Positions 8,934 to 17,405 of a stretch of 64,000 nt of DNA are shown piece after piece. Every line of letters starts with the position of its first letter. The first letter of the stretch is position 1. Location: positions 558,001-622,000 of the forward strand of contig NC_016023.1 of NCBI RefSeq assembly GCF_000169195.2. Reading direction: 5' to 3'. The DNA comes from Heyndrickxia coagulans 36D1. GTDB taxonomy: Bacteria > Bacillota > Bacilli > Bacillales > Bacillaceae_C. Position numbers and translations under genes: made by a program. The notes beneath the pieces are model-generated. The model saw only the letters and a list, made by a program, of their open reading frames with translations, did not search any database and had not been told where the DNA came from.

Positions 8934-9481
8934 GCTTGCCCCTTCTTTCTAAAATGCTTTTACGATTAGTATAAGGGAACCCCGGAAATTGATACATGCT
9001 AAAATGGCATCTTTCACGGGGGTTGTTAGGCACTTCGAAGCGGTCTATTCTGATTTACGACGGGATTTTCATTCTTCCGCTGGCATGTATTTTTTGTGAT
9101 ATGGGCGTTTACGTACATTGTTTGTCGGAATTTCGCCCGCTTCCTTAACGTAGACCCGTTCTACGTTAAGAAACACGGCGTTTTTTCCGCGCTTCCTTCA
9201 CTTAGACCCGTTCTACGTTAAGGAACAACGGAATTTTCGCCCGCTTCCTTCACATAGGCGCGTCCTACGTTAAGAAACAATAATTTTTTCCCGCGCTTCC
9301 TTCACTTAGACCCGTTCTACGTTAAGAAACACCAGTTTTTGCGCCCGCTCCTTCACCTATACTCGTTTTATGCTCACTTTTCAAAAAAATAGTTGGCCTG
9401 TTTGCTCACTTACCATCTCTTTACCGTACTTTAGCTAAAAGGTTACCTGCTTCCTCCGCCTCGATCTAAAACCGTGCCAGC
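8934..9481. repeat. Intergenic region with a tandem hairpin-repeat array (about 9130-9385)
   Basis: The gap holds no gene. From about 9130 there are four good and one degenerate copies of a unit of about 53 bp built on GCTTCCTTCACTTAGACCCG, then TTCTACGTTAAG, then AAACA. The first unit contains a perfect 10-bp stem, CTTAACGTAG (9144-9153) and CTACGTTAAG (9161-9170), with a 7-base loop. Later units keep the right arm and vary on the left. The same family recurs at about 59600-59745. The units vary too much to be a recent expansion, and they have no spacer pattern like a CRISPR array. Confidence 0.8.
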
Positions 9482-9526
9482 AAAAAAAGCAGCCCTTTCC
9501 CAATTTGGATAAGCGGCTGCTTTTTT
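9482..9526 (-). terminator. Terminator of the marR-MMPL operon
   Basis: AAAAAAGCAGCC (9483-9494) pairs with GGCTGCTTTTTT (9515-9526). On the minus strand the stem ends in a T run, immediately after the transporter stop codon. Confidence 0.88.
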
Positions 9527-9528
9527 CA

Positions 9529-12500
9529 TTATCGCTTGGATGATTCTTTCTCCAGCTCCAAGTTTTCTTTCTTTTTGTCCGAAAATATTTTTTCCAAGGC
9601 TTCCGGCAAGGCGATCATGCCTGGCAGAAAGAATGGCAATAGGATGAAGCAAAGCACGACAAGGCCGGTAATGACGGCGATCGCCAATTCAGCCAGCAGC
9701 AGCATTCCTGAAGGCATCAGCGTGGCAAATGTGCCGCCTAAAATAACGACCGCGGAAATAATGACACCGCCTGTATGTCTCGAAGCGAGTATAATCGCTT
9801 CCCTCGGGTCAAGCTGCGGGTATTCCTTATAGCGCATCATCAGGAAAATGCTGTAATCTACACCAAGCGAGACGATGATGATAAAGGAAAAGAACGGCAC
9901 AAACGAAGAAATGCCTTCATAGCCCAGCATGCCAAGAAAAATAGAGTTGATGACAAACATGGCTGTATAATAGGCACCGACAAGGGATGCCGTAATGAAA
10001 ACCGGCGGCCAGAAAGACCGTATAACCAACAGAAGCACAAGCAGCACGCTGATGGTCACGATCACGGTTGATTTGGCAAGGTCCCTTGACAGAATATGGT
10101 TCATGTCGTTGGTCGTTGCACTCGTTCCGGCTGTCCCGCTGTCGGCTTTTGAAAACACAGTTCCTTTCAGCCCGGTGACAACCGTTTTATTGATCTTATC
10201 AATGGTATCCAATGATTGATTTGAATAAGGATCGTTGCTCAACACGACAGTCAGTTTCGTCACTTTTCTGTCATCCGACATATACGTGTCCATTGCTTTT
10301 TTAAAATCTTTGTCGGCGAGCGCTTCTTTCGGAATATGGAATGTTTTTTCCGTTTTCAGCTGTGCCAGATAGTCATTTGTTTTGCCAAGGCCGTCTGAAA
10401 TTTGCTTTAATCCGCGGTTAACATCCGACAACTTATCGCCGAACTGTTTAAAACCGCTAAGGCCGGAAGCGAGTTGCTGCTGGCCCGATTTCATCTGGCC
10501 CAGCCCTTTTGTCACATCGTTCATATTGGTTACTATTTTGCCGATGCCATCAGACGCCTGGCCAAGCCCGCTTTCGGTTTTCTTGAGCCCGTCTGCCATT
10601 TGCGAAAGCCCGCCAGCCATCTTGGATAGATTGTCGTTCGCTGTCTTGAACCCGGCTGTCGTCTTGTCGTAATTGCTGTTCAGCGTGTTGATCCCTTCCG
10701 GCGTGATTTGCTTGAGGGATGATGAGAGCTGGTTTGTCATTTGCTTCAGCGCCAAATAGTTCCGGTCGCTCTGCACACTTGGCGTACTTTGCCCGAGCGC
10801 CGTCACGAGCGTCTGCATTTGCGCAATCGCACTTTTTACACCGAGCAGTGCTTGTGCAGCCTGCTGATAATTTTTGCCCATTTCAGCATAGCCGGCCTGC
10901 ATTTTCCCATAATTTGCTGACAATGTGCTGACCCCGCTGCTCATTTGGGAAAGATTTTTTTCAATGGTAGCGATGCCGTTTGCCAGTGTTTCCGGCTGGC
11001 CGGACCCATTGCCAATGCCGTTTTGAATTTTTTCGAGCCCGGTGGTGAGAGCGGCCATTCCATTTTCAAGTTTGGCGGTTCCATCTACCATGTCGTTCAC
11101 TTTCGAAAAATCGGCGGATCCGAGTTTCTCCTGGGCTGTCTTTAATCCAGCATTGATTTGGTCAACCCCGTCCTGCGTTTGCGACAAGCCGTCCGTTACC
11201 GTAATCATCTGCTTGTCGATGTAAAAGTCCTCCATTTTCTTTCCTTCAGGCCGCGTAACCGAAGAAACTTTCCCGACACCGTCTATTTTTTTCAGCCTTT
11301 GTGTAATATTGTCAATGACAGCCATGGATGCGTTGTTATCCATTGCTTTTCCGTTCTCAATCACAACCTCCGCAGGCATGGACTGCCCTTTCCCGAAATG
11401 TTCAGCAACAAGGTTGATCGCTTTGGAAGAAGGATATTTATTGCCAAGTTCTCCAACCGTATCAAAATTCAGCTTCTCCTGGTGAAAAATCAATGCCGGG
11501 GCAATGATCAAAAGAATGAGTGTGACTGTAATAATCGGATGTTTTACGGCGATGAAAGAAGCTTTTCCCCAGTACCGGTTCGGCTTATGCCCGCTTGCAT
11601 TTTTCGACGGCCAGAAAAGCTTTGTACCAAGGACTTTCATGATGAAAGGGGTTAGGGTTAAAATTTCAAGCAAAAGGATCGTTACCCCGATCACCACAAC
11701 GACACCTGACCGATATATCGGCGATTCGGAAAATATAAGCGCCAGAAATGCGATAAAAACAGTCACAATACTATAGGCGATCGTTTTTCCTGCCGTCCGG
11801 TATGTGCGGACAATCGCTTCATCAATCGGGTGCCCGTGGGACAACTCTTCCCTGAACCGGTTAAAAAGCAGGATATTATAATCGGTTCCGATTCCAAATA
11901 AAATCAGCACAAGCAGCATCTGCGTCAAGCTTGTCACCGGAAATCCGGCTTTGTCGATAAGCTGGGCGGCAATCCCCATTGAACACAAATAGGAAAAAGC
12001 GACAGCCGCCAACGAGACGAGCGGGGTCACAACGGAGCGGAACACAATCACCAGCACAACGAGAATAAAAATGACCGTTAATGCTGCGCTCCGCTCCACA
12101 CCGGCTTGGGAGGCCTTCAAATAGTCATTGTTAATAAAATCTTCCCCGCTCAAATAATAATCGACAGGCGAATGTTTCAGCCTGGCATCAAACTGTTTTT
12201 GGATGTCATCGATTTCTTTCCCTTTTTTATCCAGCTTGAAGCTGACCATAAGCGTGGTGCCGTCTTTTGATAAAAGGGAACTTTTCGCTTCCGGCGTATG
12301 GATCGGGTCAATCACATTGGAAATGCCGAGTTCGGATTTGCTTTCTCTAATTTTGTCTAAACAATCACCGATTTTTTCCATTTCGGCCTTTGAAATTTTA
12401 TTTTTATCGTAAAAAACAATCAAATTGTTCGTGCCTTTGCCGGCATCGATCTTTTTTAACATTTTGTCTGCTACAACGGAAGGGCTTTTGCTCGAGGTTC

Positions 12501-12618
12501 CCTGCTGCCCCCGTTCCCGCAGGATAGCATTAACATCCGGCTGGATCGCTGTCAGCACAATCGTGGCAATGAGCCATACGGAAAAAATGATCCAACGGCC
12601 TTTCAGAATTTTTCTCAC
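9529..12618 (-). CDS. MMPL/RND-superfamily membrane transporter
   Basis: A 1029-residue integral membrane protein with two halves, each one helix, a large extracytoplasmic loop and a cluster of about five more helices (total about 12). The RND signature GIGTDYNILLFNRFREE lies near residue 245, and its counterpart SLGVDYSIFLMMRYKEY near residue 950. The second loop (about residues 480-780) is a long run of heptad-like GL..M..G segments predicted to be coiled coil, longer than in B. subtilis YdfJ-type proteins. It probably exports drugs or lipids. It starts at GTG and overlaps the marR stop by four bases, so the regulator is co-transcribed with its probable target. Confidence 0.88.
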   Translation of the reverse strand: MRKILKGRWIIFSVWLIATIVLTAIQPDVNAILRERGQQGTSSKSPSVVADKMLKKIDAGKGTNNLIVFYDKNKISKAEMEKIGDCLDKIRESKSELGISNVIDPIHTPEAKSSLLSKDGTTLMVSFKLDKKGKEIDDIQKQFDARLKHSPVDYYLSGEDFINNDYLKASQAGVERSAALTVIFILVVLVIVFRSVVTPLVSLAAVAFSYLCSMGIAAQLIDKAGFPVTSLTQMLLVLILFGIGTDYNILLFNRFREELSHGHPIDEAIVRTYRTAGKTIAYSIVTVFIAFLALIFSESPIYRSGVVVVIGVTILLLEILTLTPFIMKVLGTKLFWPSKNASGHKPNRYWGKASFIAVKHPIITVTLILLIIAPALIFHQEKLNFDTVGELGNKYPSSKAINLVAEHFGKGQSMPAEVVIENGKAMDNNASMAVIDNITQRLKKIDGVGKVSSVTRPEGKKMEDFYIDKQMITVTDGLSQTQDGVDQINAGLKTAQEKLGSADFSKVNDMVDGTAKLENGMAALTTGLEKIQNGIGNGSGQPETLANGIATIEKNLSQMSSGVSTLSANYGKMQAGYAEMGKNYQQAAQALLGVKSAIAQMQTLVTALGQSTPSVQSDRNYLALKQMTNQLSSSLKQITPEGINTLNSNYDKTTAGFKTANDNLSKMAGGLSQMADGLKKTESGLGQASDGIGKIVTNMNDVTKGLGQMKSGQQQLASGLSGFKQFGDKLSDVNRGLKQISDGLGKTNDYLAQLKTEKTFHIPKEALADKDFKKAMDTYMSDDRKVTKLTVVLSNDPYSNQSLDTIDKINKTVVTGLKGTVFSKADSGTAGTSATTNDMNHILSRDLAKSTVIVTISVLLVLLLVIRSFWPPVFITASLVGAYYTAMFVINSIFLGMLGYEGISSFVPFFSFIIIVSLGVDYSIFLMMRYKEYPQLDPREAIILASRHTGGVIISAVVILGGTFATLMPSGMLLLAELAIAVITGLVVLCFILLPFFLPGMIALPEALEKIFSDKKKENLELEKESSKR

Positions 12619-13145
12619 TTGTCGTTCTCCTTTTTCCTAGATTTGAAGCTTTCATTTTCGTCACGAAAAAAGAACACATCAAAAGATTCATATTTATGAA
12701 GGCCATCCCGCTCGATTTTTTTCTTCACAGCATTTACGAGCAGTTTGATGCCTTGTTCCACGATGTCCTGTTCATTCGGCTGCAACAGGTTCAATGCATC
12801 TACAAATGACTGGTTGATGATTCTTGATATGTTTTCACTCAGTTCGCCTTCCAGTTCCGATGACGGGGAGATCTCCACCGACCGTTTATCCGATGCGCTC
12901 GGGGTTTTCACAAGCAGCCCTTTTAACGTCAGCCGCTCCACGATATCCGAAACGGTGCTCTGCGTCATTTTCAAATTCCGGGACAGCAATTTGATACTAA
13001 CCCTTTTGCCCGTTAACACCTCCGCCAGCACCCTGACCTGGGGAACAGTTAAACCAAACTCCTCCGCTTCTCTTTGCAAACTTTTGATGATATAACGCTG
13101 CAAAAAATCAATTGAATCCCGAATAAATTCGGCTCTTTCACTCAT
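12615..13145 (-). CDS. MarR-family transcriptional regulator
   Basis: A 176-residue winged-helix DNA-binding protein. The recognition region reads VSIKLLSRNLKMTQSTVSDI followed by VERLTLKGLLVKTPSASDKR, the MarR helix-turn-helix and wing. Flanking helices form the dimer interface. A GGGGAGGGGAG ribosome binding site precedes the ATG. It is the promoter-proximal gene of a two-gene unit with the MMPL transporter, and a large palindrome overlaps its own promoter. It therefore very likely represses the unit until an exported compound relieves it. Confidence 0.9.
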   Translation of the reverse strand: MSERAEFIRDSIDFLQRYIIKSLQREAEEFGLTVPQVRVLAEVLTGKRVSIKLLSRNLKMTQSTVSDIVERLTLKGLLVKTPSASDKRSVEISPSSELEGELSENISRIINQSFVDALNLLQPNEQDIVEQGIKLLVNAVKKKIERDGLHKYESFDVFFFRDENESFKSRKKENDK

Positions 13146-13178
13146 ATGCTCCCCTCCCCCGCATATTTATCATTGAAT

Positions 13179-13228
13179 CGCCTAATATACATCGTATCCG
13201 ATATATCGTACACGATGTATATTAGGCG
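13179..13228. promoter_or_regulatory. MarR operator palindrome
   Basis: A perfect 17-bp inverted repeat, CGCCTAATATACATCGT (13179-13195) and ACGATGTATATTAGGCG (13212-13228), separated by 16 bp. One arm contains the -10 box of the marR promoter, so binding would block RNA polymerase. The length could hold two dimers. Confidence 0.8.
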
Positions 13229-13247
13229 AAAACAGGATCATTGTCAA
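13219..13247 (-). promoter_or_regulatory. marR-MMPL promoter
   Basis: Minus-strand -35 TTGACA (13247-13242), 17-bp spacer, -10 TAATAT (13224-13219). The -10 box lies inside the right arm of the palindrome. Confidence 0.8.
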
Positions 13248-13595
13248 TAAAATATCTGCTATATAAAATGAAGGAAAAATTCCGATGAGCGCCAAACCAT
13301 TCATTGTATGATTAGCTTACAGCAGGCAATATTTCGTTATACTTCAGGACGATTATTTTTGCAGGCAACAGAATAGCCTGTTTCCGTTCACTTTATATAG
13401 TAAAAACCGGGACGAGCACCAGCCTGTGTTTCCATGATTGGACCCGCAACGTTTTTCCCCGCAGATTCGCGACCGGTGAGACCGGATTTAAAACTTTCCC
13501 CAGCCTGTTTTGTGTTTTCAGGTACGGTTGTCCTTATTTTTTTCCGGTAAGCTGTGGCGAAGAGACCGGTGCACTTTATTAAGAAATGTTTCCAG
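13248..13595. other. Intergenic region, no gene seen
   Basis: This divergent spacer lies between the marR promoter and the tetR operators. Short open frames are present, but none has a ribosome binding site or recognisable protein features. Confidence 0.5.
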
Positions 13596-13678
13596 TGACA
13601 CGGTGTCATTTTTTCATTGACATCTTAACACGGTGTCATATATAATCTTCTTATTGTTTCTTTTATGACACGGTGTCA
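13596..13678 (+). promoter_or_regulatory. tetR-MFS promoter with three TetR operators
   Basis: The palindrome TGACACGGTGTCA occurs at 13596-13608 and 13666-13678, and with one mismatch (TAACACGGTGTCA) at 13626-13638. The promoter -35 TTGACA (13617-13622) and -10 TATAAT (13641-13646), 18 bp apart, straddle the middle copy. The copies are 30 and 40 bp apart, close to whole helical turns, so three dimers could sit on one face of the DNA upstream of, within and downstream of the promoter. Confidence 0.88.
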
Positions 13679-13732
13679 TTTTCAGGACAGTTGCCCGTGC
13701 CGTAATTTTTCAAGATAGGAGAATATGCTGCC

Positions 13733-14374
13733 ATGCCGAAGCCAACTTTTTTCCGGTTGCCGAAAGAAAAACAGGACACTTTGATTCAAGCTGCAAAAAA
13801 AGAATTTTCAAGAGCACCGCTGCACGAATCCTCTATCGCAAATATTGTAAAGGAGGCTTGCATTCCAAGAGGCAGCTTTTACCAATACTTTGAAGACAAG
13901 GAGGATTTGTTTTATTATTTGCTGCGTTTGCTCTCGCGAAAAAGCAAAGAACAGTTTATTTCCACTCTCCAAAAAAAGGGCGGAGATTTATTTGCGGCTT
14001 TTACCGAGGTCTTTCAATTTGCCATTCAAGACATTCGAAACCAGGAAAATGCCAATTTTTTCAAAAATGCTTTTTCCAATATGAATTATAAAACCGAAAA
14101 TACTTTGGCAGAAAATTTTTTTGAAGAGGATCTGAAAAAGCAGGATTTGGCTTTGCTCCGGTCCGTTAACACAAAAAAACTGAACATCAATGACGAACGG
14201 GAACTGCAGGATATGATCACGATTTTGGAAGCCGTCACCTTTCATAATCTTGTGCAAGCATTTGCCGGGGAATTAACGGCCGAAGAAGCACTCGATCATT
14301 ATCTTGCCCAAATGGAACTGCTTAAAAAAGGATTGTACAGGGAACCTTCTCCGGCAATTTCAAGCGGGAAATAA
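13733..14374 (+). CDS. TetR/AcrR-family repressor
   Basis: A 213-residue regulator. The N-terminal helix-turn-helix is seen in FSRAPLHESSIANIVKEACI followed by PRGSFYQYFEDKEDL (about residues 25-60), a standard TetR pattern. The C-terminal helical domain would bind the inducer. It is the first gene of a two-gene unit with an MFS exporter 30 bp downstream. Three matching palindromes surround its promoter, so it should repress itself and the exporter and be released by a substrate of the pump. Similar pairs in Bacillus include ycnC-ycnB and lmrA-lmrB, but I cannot choose between these names. Confidence 0.9.
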   Translation: MPKPTFFRLPKEKQDTLIQAAKKEFSRAPLHESSIANIVKEACIPRGSFYQYFEDKEDLFYYLLRLLSRKSKEQFISTLQKKGGDLFAAFTEVFQFAIQDIRNQENANFFKNAFSNMNYKTENTLAENFFEEDLKKQDLALLRSVNTKKLNINDERELQDMITILEAVTFHNLVQAFAGELTAEEALDHYLAQMELLKKGLYREPSPAISSGK

Positions 14375-14404
14375 AAACAACTTACAAAAGGGGAAAAAGA
14401 TAAT

Positions 14405-15916
14405 ATGAATCCAGCAATACAACATAAAAAGCCGCCCTATCTCATGATCGGGGTTCTTTTTATCGGCGCTTTCGTTTCATTTCTCAATAACTCGCTGCTC
14501 AATGTAGCACTGCCTTCCATCATGGCAGATTTACACATCAAAGATTATTCCACCATTCAGTGGCTCGCAACTGGTTATATGCTAGTCAGCGGCGTGCTGG
14601 TTCCTGCATCCGCCTTCCTGCTGACCCGCTTTACAAACCGGCAGTTGTTTATTACGGCCATGTTAATCTTCACGTTAGGGACTGCTCTGGCAGCATTTGC
14701 CCCGAACTTCGGGCTGCTGCTGACAGGAAGGATGATCCAGGCTGCAGGATCTTCTGTCATGGGGCCATTGCTCATGAATATTATGCTGGTTAGTTTCCCG
14801 ATTGAAAAACGTGGAACAGCCATGGGGGTCTTTGGCCTTGTCATGATTACAGCCCCGGCAATCGGCCCGACGTTATCCGGCTACATTGTCGAATACTTTG
14901 ACTGGCGCTTTCTGTTTGAAATGATTTTGCCATTAGCCGTTATCAGTCTTGTTTTGGGGATCTGGAAAGCGGAAAACGTCATGGAGCAAAATAAAAAAGC
15001 AACGCTTGATTATCTCTCGGTCGTCTTATCTTCCATCGGGTTTGGTGGTTTGCTTTACGGATTCAGTTCTGCAAGTTCGGACGGCTGGACAGATCCGGTG
15101 GTTTTAACGGCACTGATTGCCGGCAGTGTGGCTTTAATCGCCTTCGTTATTCGGCAGTTTATGATGGATGAACCATTATTGGATTTGCGCGTGTATAAAT
15201 ATCCGATGTTTGCCCTTGCCTCTGTCATTGCCATTGTAAATGCGGCAGCCATGTTTTCCGGCATGATTTTAACACCTGCCTATGTGCAAAACGTACGGGG
15301 CATCTCTCCGCTTGACTCCGGCTTAATGATGCTGCCGGGCGCAATTGTCATGGGGATTATGTCGCCGATCACCGGAAAGCTGTTTGATCAGTTCGGTCCC
15401 CGCGTGCTGGCTGTCACGGGGCTTTCCATCACAGCTGTTTCCACCTATATGCTGGCGAATTTACAAATTGACTCGAGCTACACGTATATTATTCTGGTTT
15501 ACACGCTCCGGATGTTCGGGATGTCGATGGTGATGATGCCGATTATGACGAACGGCTTGAATCAATTGCCTTCCCGGCTGAACCCGCACGGAACGGCGGT
15601 TAATAATACAGCACAGCAAGTTTCCGGGTCAATCGGAACAGCCGTTTTTGTCACGATCATGAATGCTGTCACAAAATCGAAAGCGGAAGACCTGATGTCC
15701 GGGATCAATCCGCTTCACTTTACAGCAGCTGATAAAGCCGCCTTAGGACAAAAAGCGTTGCTGGCCGGCATCCAATATTCCTTCTACGTCGCGCTCGCGA
15801 TTAATATTGTCGTATTGATCATGTCCCTTTTTGTGAAACGGGCAGATACATTTAAACCAGGCGCCAAAAAGGAAAACAGAAAGAAAACCATGCAAACAAA
15901 ACCGGCTTCAGATTAA
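14405..15916 (+). CDS. DHA2-type MFS multidrug efflux transporter
   Basis: A 503-residue, 14-helix proton antiporter of the EmrB/QacA group. Supporting motifs are NNSLLNVALPSIMADL in helix 1, WLATGYMLVSGVLVPASAFL (the family-typical helix 2 region), the motif C segment APAIGPTLSGYIVEY and DWRFLFEMILPL. It follows tetR in the same transcript, behind a GGGG ribosome binding site. The substrate cannot be read from sequence; family members export dyes, lincosamides and similar drugs. The C-terminus is short, basic and cytoplasmic. Confidence 0.9.
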   Translation: MNPAIQHKKPPYLMIGVLFIGAFVSFLNNSLLNVALPSIMADLHIKDYSTIQWLATGYMLVSGVLVPASAFLLTRFTNRQLFITAMLIFTLGTALAAFAPNFGLLLTGRMIQAAGSSVMGPLLMNIMLVSFPIEKRGTAMGVFGLVMITAPAIGPTLSGYIVEYFDWRFLFEMILPLAVISLVLGIWKAENVMEQNKKATLDYLSVVLSSIGFGGLLYGFSSASSDGWTDPVVLTALIAGSVALIAFVIRQFMMDEPLLDLRVYKYPMFALASVIAIVNAAAMFSGMILTPAYVQNVRGISPLDSGLMMLPGAIVMGIMSPITGKLFDQFGPRVLAVTGLSITAVSTYMLANLQIDSSYTYIILVYTLRMFGMSMVMMPIMTNGLNQLPSRLNPHGTAVNNTAQQVSGSIGTAVFVTIMNAVTKSKAEDLMSGINPLHFTAADKAALGQKALLAGIQYSFYVALAINIVVLIMSLFVKRADTFKPGAKKENRKKTMQTKPASD

Positions 15917-15930
15917 CAGCTGGAAAATGG

Positions 15931-15962
15931 GCACCGCCTTTTTAAAAGAGGCGGTGCTTTTT
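15931..15962. terminator. Terminator between the MFS and permease genes
   Basis: GCACCGCC (15931-15938) and GGCGGTGC (15950-15957) form a strong stem followed by TTTTT, ending the tetR-MFS transcript. The convergent permease transcript ends against the same hairpin. Confidence 0.85.
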
Positions 15963-15969
15963 GCTGTGC

Positions 15970-17361
15970 TTAAGATTTTATACTTGAATCCTCACTATCC
16001 AGTGGCAGCACATTTGTTTTTTTAGGATGCAAAAGGAAATACGAGCCGACCACGAGAACGGCAATAAGCAAAGTCAGCAGTACTTGCGGACGCAATGAGT
16101 CGATAAAGATCATCGCGACTAAAACCGCAACAATGCCCAAAATGGTGACATAAGTTAAATACGGATACAGCCACATTTTCACCTTCAAGGCATCCGGGTT
16201 CGTTTTTTCCACCGTCCGACGCATGCGCAAATGGGAAAAGGCAATGACAAGGTAAACCAATAAAGCGATCCCGCCTGAACTGTTTACTAAAAACAAGAAT
16301 ACTTTATCGGGGGAAATATAATTAAAAACAACCCCGACATAAGCGAAAACCGTGCCGCACAAAACGGCATAAACCGGTACCCCGTTTTTATTTAACTTCA
16401 GAAAAATTTTCGGGGCATCGCCGGCTTTTGCCATCCCGTACAGCATCCGTGAATTTGTATATAAACCAGAATTCAAACAGGAAAGTACGGCGGTCAGCAC
16501 AATGAAATTCATAATCTGAGCCGCTGCCGGAATGCCAACATGTTCAAGAACGGCGACGAACGGGCTCTTTAAAATATTCGCCGAGTTCCACGGAAGCAAG
16601 GTGGCTACAATCGCAATCGAACCGACATAAAAGATCAGAATTCGCCAAATGACACTGTTAGTAGCTGTTCTGACTGCCCTTTCCGGTTCGGAGGATTCCC
16701 CCGCCGCCACTGCCACAATTTCGGTCCCCATAAAAGAAAAGATGACAACCGTAATGCCCAATAAGACGCTACCAAAGCCATTCGGCATAAAACCGCCATT
16801 CCCTGTTAAGTTGGAAAGTCCTGGGGATTGGACGCCCGGAACGATGCCGAAAATAACGGAGAGGCCGAGCAGCAGGAATAAAACAATGGTGGCCACTTTA
16901 ATGATTGAAAACCAATATTCGAATTCACCGTACGATTTAACGGAATATACATTTGTGAGCGTTAATAAAACGGTTAATATTAAACTTAAAAGCCACGATG
17001 GCATTTCCGGGAACCAGTATTGAATATTCGCTGCCCCCGCAGTTGCTTCAATCGCAATGACAATGACCCAAAAGAACCAGTACAGCCAGCCAATCGTGTA
17101 TCCTGCCCAAGGGCCAATGGCTTCACGCGCATAGGTGGAAAACGAACCGCTTGTCGGGTTCACCGATGCCATTTCCCCCAGCATTCTCATAACAAAAATG
17201 ACAAGTAAACCTGCCAAAGCATACGAAATGACTGCACCCGGGCCGGCCGAATGGATGACGGCGCCGCTTCCCATGAACAAGCCGGCGCCAATGACTCCTC
17301 CGATCGAAATCATCGTAATATGGCGAATTTTCAAGTCCTTCTTCAGTTGCTGATTCTCCAA
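15970..17361 (-). CDS. Amino acid permease, APC superfamily (GabP-like)
   Basis: A 463-residue, 12-helix transporter. The N-terminal IGGVIGAGLFMGSGAVIHSA followed by GPGAVISYALAG is the amino acid-polyamine-organocation signature, and SFMGTEIVAVAAGES in helix 6 is typical of the AAT/GABA permease branch. It follows the aminotransferase gene by about 44 bp in the same direction. The permease probably imports the amine or amino acid that the aminotransferase degrades, such as GABA, beta-alanine or putrescine. The specific substrate is an inference from context. Confidence 0.87.
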   Translation of the reverse strand: MENQQLKKDLKIRHITMISIGGVIGAGLFMGSGAVIHSAGPGAVISYALAGLLVIFVMRMLGEMASVNPTSGSFSTYAREAIGPWAGYTIGWLYWFFWVIVIAIEATAGAANIQYWFPEMPSWLLSLILTVLLTLTNVYSVKSYGEFEYWFSIIKVATIVLFLLLGLSVIFGIVPGVQSPGLSNLTGNGGFMPNGFGSVLLGITVVIFSFMGTEIVAVAAGESSEPERAVRTATNSVIWRILIFYVGSIAIVATLLPWNSANILKSPFVAVLEHVGIPAAAQIMNFIVLTAVLSCLNSGLYTNSRMLYGMAKAGDAPKIFLKLNKNGVPVYAVLCGTVFAYVGVVFNYISPDKVFLFLVNSSGGIALLVYLVIAFSHLRMRRTVEKTNPDALKVKMWLYPYLTYVTILGIVAVLVAMIFIDSLRPQVLLTLLIAVLVVGSYFLLHPKKTNVLPLDSEDSSIKS

Positions 17362-17405
17362 ACCCTCTCTCTCCTTTGAAGCGCATTTTCTAACAAGAAA
17401 CGTTT

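Noticed and set aside
9130-9385. The regular repeats could suggest a CRISPR array.
   Set aside because: Whole units repeat with scattered changes, there are no unique spacers between identical repeats, and no cas genes are present.
13388-13609. A 73-residue minus-strand frame between marR and tetR.
   Set aside because: No ribosome binding site, no family resemblance, and it runs into the TetR operator region.
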